From assembly GCA_022820665.1 (NCBI GenBank), contig JAJEFB010000031.1, forward strand, positions 1 through 64,000: a DNA stretch of 64,000 nucleotides, in the 5' to 3' direction. The notes beneath the pieces are model-generated. The model did no database searches. It saw only the letters and a list, made by a program, of their open reading frames with translations, and had not been told where the DNA came from. Shown here piece after piece: positions 17,866-25,317 of this stretch; position 1 is the first letter of the stretch; each line of letters starts with the position of its first letter. Made by a program: the position numbers and the translations under genes. Origin of the DNA: Anaerolineae bacterium (GTDB taxonomy: Bacteria; Chloroflexota; Anaerolineae; Aggregatilineales; Phototrophicaceae).

Positions 17866-18600
17866 ATGAAAATGAGTTTTCCTCTTGACATGTCAGATAT
17901 GCCAAGTATACTTGCATGTGAAAGCTGCGGTAGAGGAGTTCTGGCGATGCCCGATGTCGATATTGTACGTGAAAATGTGCCGCGTAAATTTCGGCGCGTA
18001 AGCGAGGAGCTTTGTAAGGGGGACTTAAGTCCTGAAGACTTATCCGAGTTGGTTGCCAAAGCACTCCGCAAGACGCTTAAGGACGGGGGTAGATCGCCAA
18101 GCGAGCTTATCTTTAAGTCTCTAAAGTGCGTCTTCAGCGACGTTGGCATTGGAATGCCCATTGACGTAGACGCCGCAGGTCATCTTATAGACGAGTTGGC
18201 TAGCACGTCGCTTTCACAGTCAAGATACATGTCCCTCGCCGTTGAAGCGTTTAAGGCTGGACTGACACAAGCTAAGAACCTTCATGATTATGGCGTTGTG
18301 AAGAAAGCAGTGATCCGCGAGTATGTAACCCGTTTGCTCGACGCGGATTTAAAAGAATGCATGCCACCCGTGCATCATCACAGTAATGCTTTGCCCAAAG
18401 AAATTGAGGCGCGTCTTTCGGCGGCTGAGCCAAATATCAATTCGCAATTGTCGTATATTGTCGACCAGATGGCTCGGCACGAATCCGTGGAGAAACTGCG
18501 GAAGAAGCGAGTTAAACGAAACGCGAGTCTGGACTTCTCCAACTTGGATATTTCGATACCACGTTCCGATGGCAAGGATGGCGAACAGAATGGGCGATAA
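17866..18600 (+). CDS. Unknown protein, first gene of the QueC-like/ImmA/PIN cassette
   Basis: 244 residues, not recognised. A CxxC pair sits near the start (ACESCG). The middle (KALRKTLKDGGRSPSELIFK, GHLIDELASTSLSQ, AVEAFKAGLTQAKNL) is helical, and the C-terminus is basic then polar (EKLRKKRVKRNASLDF...). There is no membrane segment. It occupies the position of QatB in Qat-like loci, next to the QueC-like gene, but I see no sequence reason to call it QatB. The start is uncertain: ATGs at 17866, 17872, 17890 and 17899 all lack a clear ribosome site. Its end overlaps the next gene by 11 bp. The region is more A/T-rich than its neighbours. Confidence 0.65.
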   Translation: MKMSFPLDMSDMPSILACESCGRGVLAMPDVDIVRENVPRKFRRVSEELCKGDLSPEDLSELVAKALRKTLKDGGRSPSELIFKSLKCVFSDVGIGMPIDVDAAGHLIDELASTSLSQSRYMSLAVEAFKAGLTQAKNLHDYGVVKKAVIREYVTRLLDADLKECMPPVHHHSNALPKEIEARLSAAEPNINSQLSYIVDQMARHESVEKLRKKRVKRNASLDFSNLDISIPRSDGKDGEQNGR

Positions 18601-19987
18601 TCGATTCACTTTCGAATTTGAAGAGATTTCCGACAAAGTAGCCCAAAGCAAGCTGCAAATAGTCGATCATCGTAATAATCGGCAATTCGAAACTCAGGTG
18701 TCAATCGATGACAGAGTTGTTCTCCGTGAGAGAGGGCTGCAGGTTAAGCCCTATATAGCCGACCTGATGGATCTTGCGGTTTCGATTTACGTTGCTGACC
18801 GCTGGGCGCGGAGAAAAGCCGGTTATCCGCGTGAAATCGAAGTACGCTTGCCCATTCGGACCGAGAGGGTTCGACATAATCCAGGTGTAATTGATTGTTT
18901 GCGGCTGATGCTCCATTGGTTTACTGGAGACTTGTGGACGTTTAGGTTTTCCCGTCGTAGCCGTACTCGTCGCGTAGCCGAATTACAGACTTACTTCTTT
19001 CCTACTACGAATACAGGTGTTGTAACGGAGGTCGCATTGTGGAGCGGCGGACTTGATGCGCTGGCTGGACTGTGCAATCGCATCAAGTCAGAGTATGCGG
19101 AGAGATTCTTGCTTGTTGGAACCGGTGCAAATCCGTCCGTATGGGGCCTGCAGGAAAGGAGCTTTAAGGCACTGTGCGAACGCAGAGAAGCACAAATGAA
19201 TCTCATTCGACTTCAGATATTTCAGAGAAGAACTGGTCAGTTACCCTGGCGCTCGGACAGGCGCAGTCGTGCACGCGTTGCGGCATTTGCGATCCTCGGA
19301 TCTGCGTATGCGCTCCTGGAACAACAGACTGCCCTCGCCGTGTATGAAAACGGTCCAGGAGCGTTGAACTTACCGTTTCGTGCGTCAGAAGTAGGGCTTG
19401 ATCATTCTCGCGGCGTTCATCCTCTGTCTTTAGCTTGGATAAGCTATCTAGTTTCCATTATTTCGGATACCGACTTTACCGTACACAATCCGTTTATTCA
19501 CTGGACCAAAGCTGAAATGTGTTCTGTACTCGACAAAATGAATCTGTCTGCTGTTGCCGGGATTACTCAGTCTTGCGATCGTTCGCCGCGAAGCAAGATA
19601 CCTCAATGTGGAACTTGCTCGTCATGTATTCTGCGACGGCAAGCGCTGCTCGCTTCTGGCATACCCGATACGTCAAATTACCTTGTCCACAAGGGAACGG
19701 ATCAGCAACGAAAGAAGTACCTTGCAGAGAGTCATCTGCCTTACATGATGTTCCAAGTACGCAATCTACGGCAAATATTTGACAGTGAAAGCGCACGGGA
19801 TGATCTCATGTACAAGTATCCTACGTTGCTGGGGGATATTCCGATGCGACTGTCTACCAACTCCGGATATGTTGGCTCAGACTTTGCTTTGGGATTAGTT
19901 CAAGTTCTTCGTAGGTATGGTCAAGAATGGTCACTTACTGAAGTGCAGAAAGGATTTGAATCGGAATATGCAGACATCGTCAATTGA
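18590..19987 (+). CDS. QueC-like PP-loop enzyme (7-cyano-7-deazaguanine synthase-like; QatC/Cap9-type)
   Basis: 465 residues. The C-terminal two thirds match QueC: the ATP-binding PP-loop SGGLDA at 152-157, and a zinc site of Cys329, 340, 343 and 346 (SCDRS...QCGTCSSCILRR). QueC makes preQ0 nitrile from a carboxy-deazaguanine at the cost of ATP. A 150-residue N-terminal domain absent from housekeeping QueC is shared, as I recall, by the QueC-like proteins of Qat and type IV CBASS defence systems. No QueD, QueE or FolE gene lies nearby, which argues against a biosynthetic operon. I chose ATG 18590, which overlaps the previous stop; the open frame back to 18386 reads through the upstream gene and is a shadow. 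The gene is A/T-richer than average. Confidence 0.82.
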   Translation: MGDNRFTFEFEEISDKVAQSKLQIVDHRNNRQFETQVSIDDRVVLRERGLQVKPYIADLMDLAVSIYVADRWARRKAGYPREIEVRLPIRTERVRHNPGVIDCLRLMLHWFTGDLWTFRFSRRSRTRRVAELQTYFFPTTNTGVVTEVALWSGGLDALAGLCNRIKSEYAERFLLVGTGANPSVWGLQERSFKALCERREAQMNLIRLQIFQRRTGQLPWRSDRRSRARVAAFAILGSAYALLEQQTALAVYENGPGALNLPFRASEVGLDHSRGVHPLSLAWISYLVSIISDTDFTVHNPFIHWTKAEMCSVLDKMNLSAVAGITQSCDRSPRSKIPQCGTCSSCILRRQALLASGIPDTSNYLVHKGTDQQRKKYLAESHLPYMMFQVRNLRQIFDSESARDDLMYKYPTLLGDIPMRLSTNSGYVGSDFALGLVQVLRRYGQEWSLTEVQKGFESEYADIVN

Positions 19988-20037
19988 TTATTGTGTGCTG
20001 CACAGGACACATAAATACTCGATTAAGGAAAGGCGAT

Positions 20038-21201
20038 ATGAACGAAGCTGAGAAAATAATTGCCCTGCTAGATTCAGAACAACTAGGTTGGAAGTTGCGA
20101 CTAGAGCGAAACAAACGGGATATGACGCAAGAAGAAGCGGCGCAGATTATCGGTGTTAGTCGTACCACGATGGTCGCCATCGAAAAGGGTGAAAGAAGGA
20201 TTCGGCCAGATGAGTTGCTAAAACTTTCCATTGCGTATGAACAGGACATAAACAAATTCCTTGAACAGCCGCGCGTGGAGAATCTCTTTTCTGACCCACA
20301 GTTCCGTGGTCCTATAGGACTTGACGAGAAGGTCGCTTCCGAAATCGAAGTGTGCGTAGACGAACTTAGAAGACTGTCTTACAATTACTACGAACTCGAA
20401 CGATTGCTTGATGAGCCACAGTTAAAGAGATTTCCCAGTGAATATCAGCTAGGAAGGTTGAGACCTAGCGAACTGGGTGAGCAGATTGCCATAGACGAGC
20501 GTCAACGACTAGGATTAGGGGACGGTCCGATTCCGGAATTGCGCAAGATACTGGCGCGAGAAGTTGGTCTGCGCATTTACTATCTATCCGGCGTTCCCTC
20601 TGAGTATTCGGCCATCTACCTGTACAGCGATGAAATCGGCGGGTGCATTGCGGTCAATGGCAGGCATCCTGAGTCTCGCTGTAGGTTCACGCTTGCTCAC
20701 GAATATGGACACTTCCTTACGTCAAGGATGAAGAACAACGTATATAGCTACCCGGGACGTTCGACCTCGGAAAGAATCGCGGATCAGTTCGCAGTTCACT
20801 TCTTGATGCCTTCGACTGGCATAGTCCGACGATTTAAGGCCAAGCGCAACCTCAAGAAGCAATTTACGCCATACGATCTTGTGGACATGGCTCATTATTT
20901 TGGAGTTTCCGTCGAAGCCTTGTCTTATCGATTGGAAGACCTACGACTTATCGGCACTGGAGTGTTGGAAGACCTAAAGGACAAGGGATTCAAAGTCAGC
21001 GAAGCTCGAAAGAAGCTCGGACTCGAAGAGTTACTAGCATCACGTCAGCGTTTGCCGGTTCGTCATCAGTTGCTTGCTTCGCAGGCGCTCGAAGCCGGCC
21101 ATATCGGTGAAAGCGAATTCGCTAACTTATTGCAGGTTGAACGCGTACAGGCACGTGCCGCCTACAACGTGCTTCGTGAGCAGACCGAGATGATTGAGTA
21201 G
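20038..21201 (+). CDS. XRE-family HTH and ImmA/IrrE-type zinc protease fusion
   Basis: 387 residues. Residues about 17-75 form an XRE/Cro helix-turn-helix (MTQEEAAQIIGVSRTTMVAI). The C-terminal half is an ImmA/IrrE (COG2856) metallopeptidase: HEYGH at 221-225 is the zinc site HExxH, and a Glu follows in SERIADQFAVHFLMP. Such proteins repress transcription and cleave repressors or partner proteins when triggered; they are common in prophage control, stress response and toxin-antitoxin-like pairs. AAGGAAAGG just upstream supports ATG 20038 over the longer frame from 19984. It sits 50 bp after the QueC-like gene and 28 bp before the PIN gene, so it is likely the cassette's regulator or activator. 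Confidence 0.88.
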   Translation: MNEAEKIIALLDSEQLGWKLRLERNKRDMTQEEAAQIIGVSRTTMVAIEKGERRIRPDELLKLSIAYEQDINKFLEQPRVENLFSDPQFRGPIGLDEKVASEIEVCVDELRRLSYNYYELERLLDEPQLKRFPSEYQLGRLRPSELGEQIAIDERQRLGLGDGPIPELRKILAREVGLRIYYLSGVPSEYSAIYLYSDEIGGCIAVNGRHPESRCRFTLAHEYGHFLTSRMKNNVYSYPGRSTSERIADQFAVHFLMPSTGIVRRFKAKRNLKKQFTPYDLVDMAHYFGVSVEALSYRLEDLRLIGTGVLEDLKDKGFKVSEARKKLGLEELLASRQRLPVRHQLLASQALEAGHIGESEFANLLQVERVQARAAYNVLREQTEMIE

Positions 21202-21229
21202 CGTAGCAAAATATATCTAGGAGATTCCT

Positions 21230-21805
21230 TTGAACATAGCAAATTACTATCGCCACGGGCAATATGTTTTGGACGCCAGCAGTGTGATCAACCTCTACGG
21301 ATCGAGGTATATGTCAGAGATATTACGTTTTAGCCCAGTTCAATTTGCTGTAACTAGATACGTAATGGAAAGTGAAGCGCGTTCTGTACTCGCTGAGCCT
21401 GACAACAACGGGTGCCAGCAATGTATTCCAATACAACTCGAAGACATGATTTCTGAAGGACTAGTTGAAATAATTGACAACGATTCACCTGCTGTTGCGA
21501 ACAATGTTATCGTTCTGGGAAGCTCTGGTATTCGTGGAATGGGCGAGAAGATATCTGCGGCGCTAGCTATGGAGAATAACTGGGGATTAGTGCTTGACGA
21601 CAAGCGCGCAACGGTCAAACTAGAGTCGCTCTTGCCTCATATTCAAATGCTTACGACATTTGATGTGCTTGAGTTTTGGGCATTGCGGCATGGTGTCTGC
21701 AACAGCATCCTACGTAAAGTATTTTGCAATATCCGCATTAGGGGCAATTATCGCATTGCAAAAGATCATCCGCACTTCAATTGGGTAAAACGATACGGTG
21801 GCTAG
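21230..21805 (+). CDS. PIN-like nuclease domain protein, last gene of the cassette
   Basis: 191 residues with the acidic residues of a PIN fold: Asp15 in VLDASSVINL, Glu47/Glu49 (YVMESEA), Glu106 in GMGEKISAALA, and Asp123-Asp124 in LVLDDKRA. PIN proteins are metal-dependent RNases, often toxins. The start is a TTG at 21230 with AGGAG (21219-21223) 6 nt upstream; no ATG fits. Two Cys near 62-65 (GCQQC) could bind metal. Its neighbour is an XRE/ImmA protease, a partner type found with PIN toxins, which suggests an RNase held in check until the protease or the QueC-like part is triggered. The C-terminus is basic. Confidence 0.75.
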   Translation: MNIANYYRHGQYVLDASSVINLYGSRYMSEILRFSPVQFAVTRYVMESEARSVLAEPDNNGCQQCIPIQLEDMISEGLVEIIDNDSPAVANNVIVLGSSGIRGMGEKISAALAMENNWGLVLDDKRATVKLESLLPHIQMLTTFDVLEFWALRHGVCNSILRKVFCNIRIRGNYRIAKDHPHFNWVKRYGG

Positions 21806-21857
21806 GGACTTGCAGAGGAAACCGAGACCGCACACTCGCCGCCCGCGTCCCTCCCGC

Positions 21858-22991
21858 CTACGCCAACAGCGCCTCGACTTCGCCGCGGACGCGGGCGTCG
21901 TCTTCGCGGCGGTGGAGGTCGGTCAGGAGTTTGCTGCTATCGAGTTCCATGGTCCGCCACAGCGCCCAAGCCGCGTGTCCGCGGACCAGCGCGCTCTCGT
22001 CGTAGAGCAGTTGAATCAGATGGGGGATGGCGGTTTCGTTCCGCCAGTTGCCGGCGGCGACGCAAGCGTTGCGCACCAGCCGCTCGCGCTTGACGCGCTC
22101 AACCGGCGTCCGCCTGAACATGGCTTGGAAGGAGTCGTCGTTGGACATCAGAATATCGGTGAGTTTGGGCGCGACGCGGTCCATGTCAAAGGGCAGGAAG
22201 GCGACTTCGTCGGTTTCTTCGGCGAAGCGCTGGAAGGGGCAGACGTCCTGGCAGATATCGCAGCCGAAGATCCAGTTGCCGAATTGCCGGCGCAAGTCAC
22301 GGTCGATCCAGCCCTTGTTCTCGATGGTGTGATAGCTGATGCACAGGCGCGAATCCAAGACGAAGGGGGCGGGAAAGGCATCGGTCGGGCAGGCTTGCAG
22401 GCAGCGCGTACAGGTCCCGCACATGCTCTCGCGATGGGGCTGGTCGTAATCGTCGAATTCCAGGGAACTGAGGATCTCGCCGATGAAGAAATAGCTGCCG
22501 CGCCGCGGGTGGATCAGCATGGTATTTTTGCCGATGAAACCCATGCCGGCTTGCTGGGCGTGGCTGCGCTCGAGGATGGCGCCGGTATCGACGTAGACCT
22601 TCTGCGCGACCTTGTTCCGAGCTTCGGCTGCCAGCCACTCGGCGAATTGCCGCAGCCGCAGTTCCAGCACGCGATGGTAGTCCAGTCCCCAGGCGTAGGC
22701 GGCGATGCGCCCGCGCGCGGGATCGTTGAGGACTTCATCGTCGGCATAGCGCGCGTAATAGTCCACCCCGACCAAGATCAGCGACTTGGCCTGCGGCAAG
22801 ATTACTCGGGGGTCCTGCCGCCGCCGCAGGCGGTCCGGCCGCGCCATGTAGCCCATTTCGCCTTGCATGCCTTGTTGGATCCAGCGCAGGTATGCCGCCA
22901 GCGTCGGCGATGGTTCCGCGGGTGTCACGCCGCAGAGGTTGAATCCGAGCTCTTGCGCTTTTCGTCGTAGCGTCCTTAAGTTTATGGGCAT
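21858..22991 (-). CDS. queG: Epoxyqueuosine reductase
   Basis: 377 residues. The N-terminal cobalamin/epoxyqueuosine domain (GFNLCGVTPAEPS, GRIAAYAWGLDYHRVL, VYVDTGAILERSHA, GFIGKNTMLIHPRRGS) is followed by two [4Fe-4S] motifs (CGTCTRCLQACPTDA and CDICQDVCPFQ) and a C-terminal HEAT-like repeat (VRGHAAWALWRTM). This is complete QueG, which reduces epoxyqueuosine to queuosine in tRNA. It ends 53 bp from the PIN gene in convergent orientation, so it is not in the cassette's operon. Its adjacency to a QueC-like gene may be chance or may reflect a shared deazaguanine theme. Codon use matches the host. Confidence 0.93.
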   Translation of the reverse strand: MPINLRTLRRKAQELGFNLCGVTPAEPSPTLAAYLRWIQQGMQGEMGYMARPDRLRRRQDPRVILPQAKSLILVGVDYYARYADDEVLNDPARGRIAAYAWGLDYHRVLELRLRQFAEWLAAEARNKVAQKVYVDTGAILERSHAQQAGMGFIGKNTMLIHPRRGSYFFIGEILSSLEFDDYDQPHRESMCGTCTRCLQACPTDAFPAPFVLDSRLCISYHTIENKGWIDRDLRRQFGNWIFGCDICQDVCPFQRFAEETDEVAFLPFDMDRVAPKLTDILMSNDDSFQAMFRRTPVERVKRERLVRNACVAAGNWRNETAIPHLIQLLYDESALVRGHAAWALWRTMELDSSKLLTDLHRREDDARVRGEVEALLA

Positions 22992-23174
22992 AGCGAGATC
23001 TGCCGCAACAGGGTTGCCAACTGGCTGTCACTTGCCCGATTTTACTTGATCAGGCGGCTCGTTGTCACGCGCGCCGGGGCTGAAAGCAGGGCAATCGCTT
23101 CAAATTTTTTTCACCACAAAGACACGAAGAACACAAATTTTAAGTCTTATTACAAGGCGATACTCCTCAGCAAA

Positions 23175-23332
23175 TGCAAGTAAGTCGTTAAAAATGTCGC
23201 CCGTCATACTATGCCGAAACTCGTCGAGTTATCGGCGGGCGACCAGATTGGTCGCCCTTACATGCCTCATTTACATGTCGCCCGAAACTTGTTCCCTTAG
23301 CTACCCTCAAAATGTTCATTGCTTACTTGCAT
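23175..23332. repeat. Modular repeat, cargo type E, copy 3
   Basis: Runs from tgcaagtaagtcgttaaaaa, through gtcgcccgtcatac and the gggcgaccagattggtcgcc palindrome, to attgcttacttgcattt. It shares its left half with 4321-4593. A gcgccgctgtggtta tract follows at about 23440-23455. No gene lies between 22992 and 23593. Confidence 0.7.
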
Positions 23333-23530
23333 TTACTTCTGAATCTGCGTAGCCAAAGGGGACTGACTTGTCACTGAAGACCATTTGTAGAAAAAAGCGC
23401 GCAATTTTCATTTTGAATGACTTTTCTCTGCGCGCTCTGCGCCGCTGTGGTTATATTTTGGTTTGAATTGGTGATAAATTGATGAACTATGATTTTGAAG
23501 AGATTGCCCTGACCTCTGCCGCAACATTCC

Positions 23531-23559
23531 TTGACAAGCGCGCGCGATGGCGCTAGAGT
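23531..23559 (+). promoter_or_regulatory. Sigma-70-like promoter of the aspartokinase leader
   Basis: A perfect -35 TTGACA (23531-23536), a 17-nt spacer, then TAGAGT (23554-23559, 4 of 6 matches). Transcription would start near 23566, 28 nt before the leader-peptide ATG. Confidence 0.7.
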
Positions 23560-23593
23560 ATTGACCGTAAGAAGGGACGAAACGAATCTGACG

Positions 23594-23686
23594 ATGGATT
23601 TGAAGATTTCGACCGGAACCACTACGACTATGTCCATGACTATGATGCCCATCAGGGCGCGCGGTGGAGGTTTCGGCTTGCTGTAA
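23594..23686 (+). CDS. Thr/Met-rich attenuation leader peptide
   Basis: A 30-codon frame encodes MDLKISTGTTTTMSMTMMPI, then RARGGGFGLL and a stop. Six Thr and four internal Met codons crowd positions 7-18, much like the E. coli thr leader. It lies between a strong promoter and a terminator hairpin in front of aspartokinase, the first enzyme of the Thr/Met/Lys pathway. The ribosome site is weak (AAGGGA about 15 nt upstream of the ATG). Ribosome stalling on Thr or Met codons would leave the 3' part of the leader (23656-23672) free to form the antiterminator. Confidence 0.75.
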   Translation: MDLKISTGTTTTMSMTMMPIRARGGGFGLL

Positions 23687-23742
23687 GCGATTCAAGAGAA
23701 AGCAACAGACAGGCGCGTGGACAACCTCCACGCGCCTTTTTT
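23656..23742 (+). terminator. Attenuator: antiterminator and intrinsic terminator before aspartokinase
   Basis: Terminator: an 11-bp stem aggcgcgtgga / tccacgcgcct (23711-23721 and 23727-23737, loop caacc) followed by a T-run to 23742. Antiterminator: gtggaggtt (23664-23672, inside the leader peptide gene) is exactly complementary to aacctccac (23723-23731), and ggcgc (23656-23660) can extend the helix with gcgcc (23732-23736) around a 3-nt bulge. The two structures share the terminator's right arm, so they exclude each other. Confidence 0.8.
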
Positions 23743-23771
23743 ATTGCTCTGGGCATGAAGAGGGGATGAAG

Positions 23772-25217
23772 ATGAGCAGGTTGACCATGAAATTCGGCGG
23801 CACATCGGTAGGGTCTGCGGCGGCGATACGTCAGGTTGTTGATATCGTTAGCGACAGCCTGAAACGCGGGGACGAATTGGCTGTCGTAGTCTCGGCGATG
23901 TCCGACGTCACCGATCAATTGCTGGATTCTGCGCGCGCTGCCGCGGACGGGGATCAAAGTCAATACCTGCGCGTCAACGCCGACATGCGCGCAAAGCATT
24001 TTGCGGTGGTCGAAGAATTGATCTCAAGCGAGCCGCAGCGATTGGCTGTCGCGCAAGAGCTTGATCAACTGCTCAAGGCGCAGCTGGAATTATGCGAGGC
24101 GATTCGTATTCTGGGCGAGGCGACTCCCAGAATATGCGATTCAATAGTTTCATTTGGGGAACGACTGAGCAGCCGCCTAATCACTGCCGTCATGGCATCG
24201 GCGGGCTTGCCGGTTAAGCAGTTCGATTCCAGCCGATTTGTCATCACGGACAGCAACTTTCAGGATGCGGATCCGCTGTGGGATGAAACCGAATCGCGCA
24301 TCAGCGAAGGGCTTTTGCCTGAATTGCGCGAGGGCGTCACGCCTGTCATCACCGGGTTTATCGGGGCTACTCCGGACGGCACGCTCACGACCTTGGGGCG
24401 GGGCGGCAGTGATTTCTGCGCGGCTATCATCGCAGCCTGCCTGGAGAGCGATGAGCTGATCATCTGGACGGATGTAGACGGCGTGATGACCACCGACCCG
24501 CGTTTGGACAGCCGGGCGCGCGTATTGCCTTATGTCTCGTACCAGGAAATCGGAGAACTGGCTTTTTATGGCGCGAAGGTTTTGCATCCCAAGACCGTAC
24601 AACCCATCGTCAGCCGCAACATTCCCCTACGCGTGCGTAATACCTTCAACGCCGCGCATGCCGGGACATTGATCGGCGAACGCAGCCAAGCCAGCGAAAC
24701 TGTCATCAAGGCGATAACCCATATCAATGATGTGAGCATGCTCACCGTCAGCGGCAAAGGCATGCTAGGCGTGCCGGGCATCGCCGGGCGGACATTTCTG
24801 GCGACGGCGAGAGCCGGCGCGAATATTCTCATGATCTCGCAGTCGTCGTCAGAGCAGAGCTTTTGCTTCACAGTGATTGACCCGGTGGCGGGCGATGTCA
24901 AGGCGGCGGTTGAACAGGAACTGCAGCGCGAAATCCAGCATAACAATATCGATAGCGTCGATATCTTGAGCGATATTGTCATCATAACGGTCGTTGGTTC
25001 GGGCATGCGCGGCACGCCGGGGGTCGCCGGGCGCGTTTTTTCGCTTTTGGGTGAACACAGGATCAACGTCCTGGCAATCGCGCAAGGTTCCTCGGAATGC
25101 AGTATTTCCTTTATCATCAAGGAATCTGACTTGGAACATGCCGTTACAGAGTTGCATTCACTGGCATTGGAAACGGTCGAAAACGACCGCATCAATGGCA
25201 AGGGAAGCCCCTATTGA
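23772..25217 (+). CDS. Aspartate kinase with C-terminal ACT domains
   Basis: 481 residues. The kinase domain opens KFGGTSVGSAAAI and contains VVVSAMSDVTDQLL, SFGERLSSRL, TLGRGGSDFCAAI, WTDVDGVMTTDPR and AFYGAKVLHPKT. Two ACT repeats follow (VSGKGMLGVPGIAGRTF, VVGSGMRGTPGVAGRVF), which sense amino-acid end products. It phosphorylates aspartate, the committed step to Thr, Met, Lys and Ile. The internal loop and TLGRGGSD resemble the ThrA-type kinase, in line with Thr control. There is no homoserine dehydrogenase domain fused. The start at 23772 is chosen because GAGGGG lies 6 nt upstream; ATG 23766 abuts that site. Expression is probably set by the attenuator just upstream. Confidence 0.93.
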   Translation: MSRLTMKFGGTSVGSAAAIRQVVDIVSDSLKRGDELAVVVSAMSDVTDQLLDSARAAADGDQSQYLRVNADMRAKHFAVVEELISSEPQRLAVAQELDQLLKAQLELCEAIRILGEATPRICDSIVSFGERLSSRLITAVMASAGLPVKQFDSSRFVITDSNFQDADPLWDETESRISEGLLPELREGVTPVITGFIGATPDGTLTTLGRGGSDFCAAIIAACLESDELIIWTDVDGVMTTDPRLDSRARVLPYVSYQEIGELAFYGAKVLHPKTVQPIVSRNIPLRVRNTFNAAHAGTLIGERSQASETVIKAITHINDVSMLTVSGKGMLGVPGIAGRTFLATARAGANILMISQSSSEQSFCFTVIDPVAGDVKAAVEQELQREIQHNNIDSVDILSDIVIITVVGSGMRGTPGVAGRVFSLLGEHRINVLAIAQGSSECSISFIIKESDLEHAVTELHSLALETVENDRINGKGSPY

Positions 25218-25317
25218 TAGCCGCACGGCGGCAGCGAAAAGATCTACCGCGCTCAGGCAAAATAGTAAGCCGGCTCGTCGCATGAGCGACGCGGTTTACA
25301 TAAACAGGAGCTATAGC

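Noticed and set aside
18386..18589. Extended N-terminus of the QueC-like protein
   Set aside because: The extension reads through the upstream gene in another frame and has no domain match; ATG 18590 starts the conserved-looking protein.
17866..21805. Calling the cassette a complete Qat system
   Set aside because: Only the QueC-like component is recognisable. QatA-type ATPase and TatD-like nuclease genes are absent, and the first protein cannot be identified as QatB from sequence alone.
21798..22970. Long plus-strand frame opposite queG
   Set aside because: It is an antisense shadow of a GC-rich gene; the minus strand shows clear QueG motifs.
23664..23771. Earlier in-frame start for aspartokinase
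   Set aside because: It begins inside the leader and would include the terminator hairpin in the coding region; the good ribosome site is at 23760-23765.
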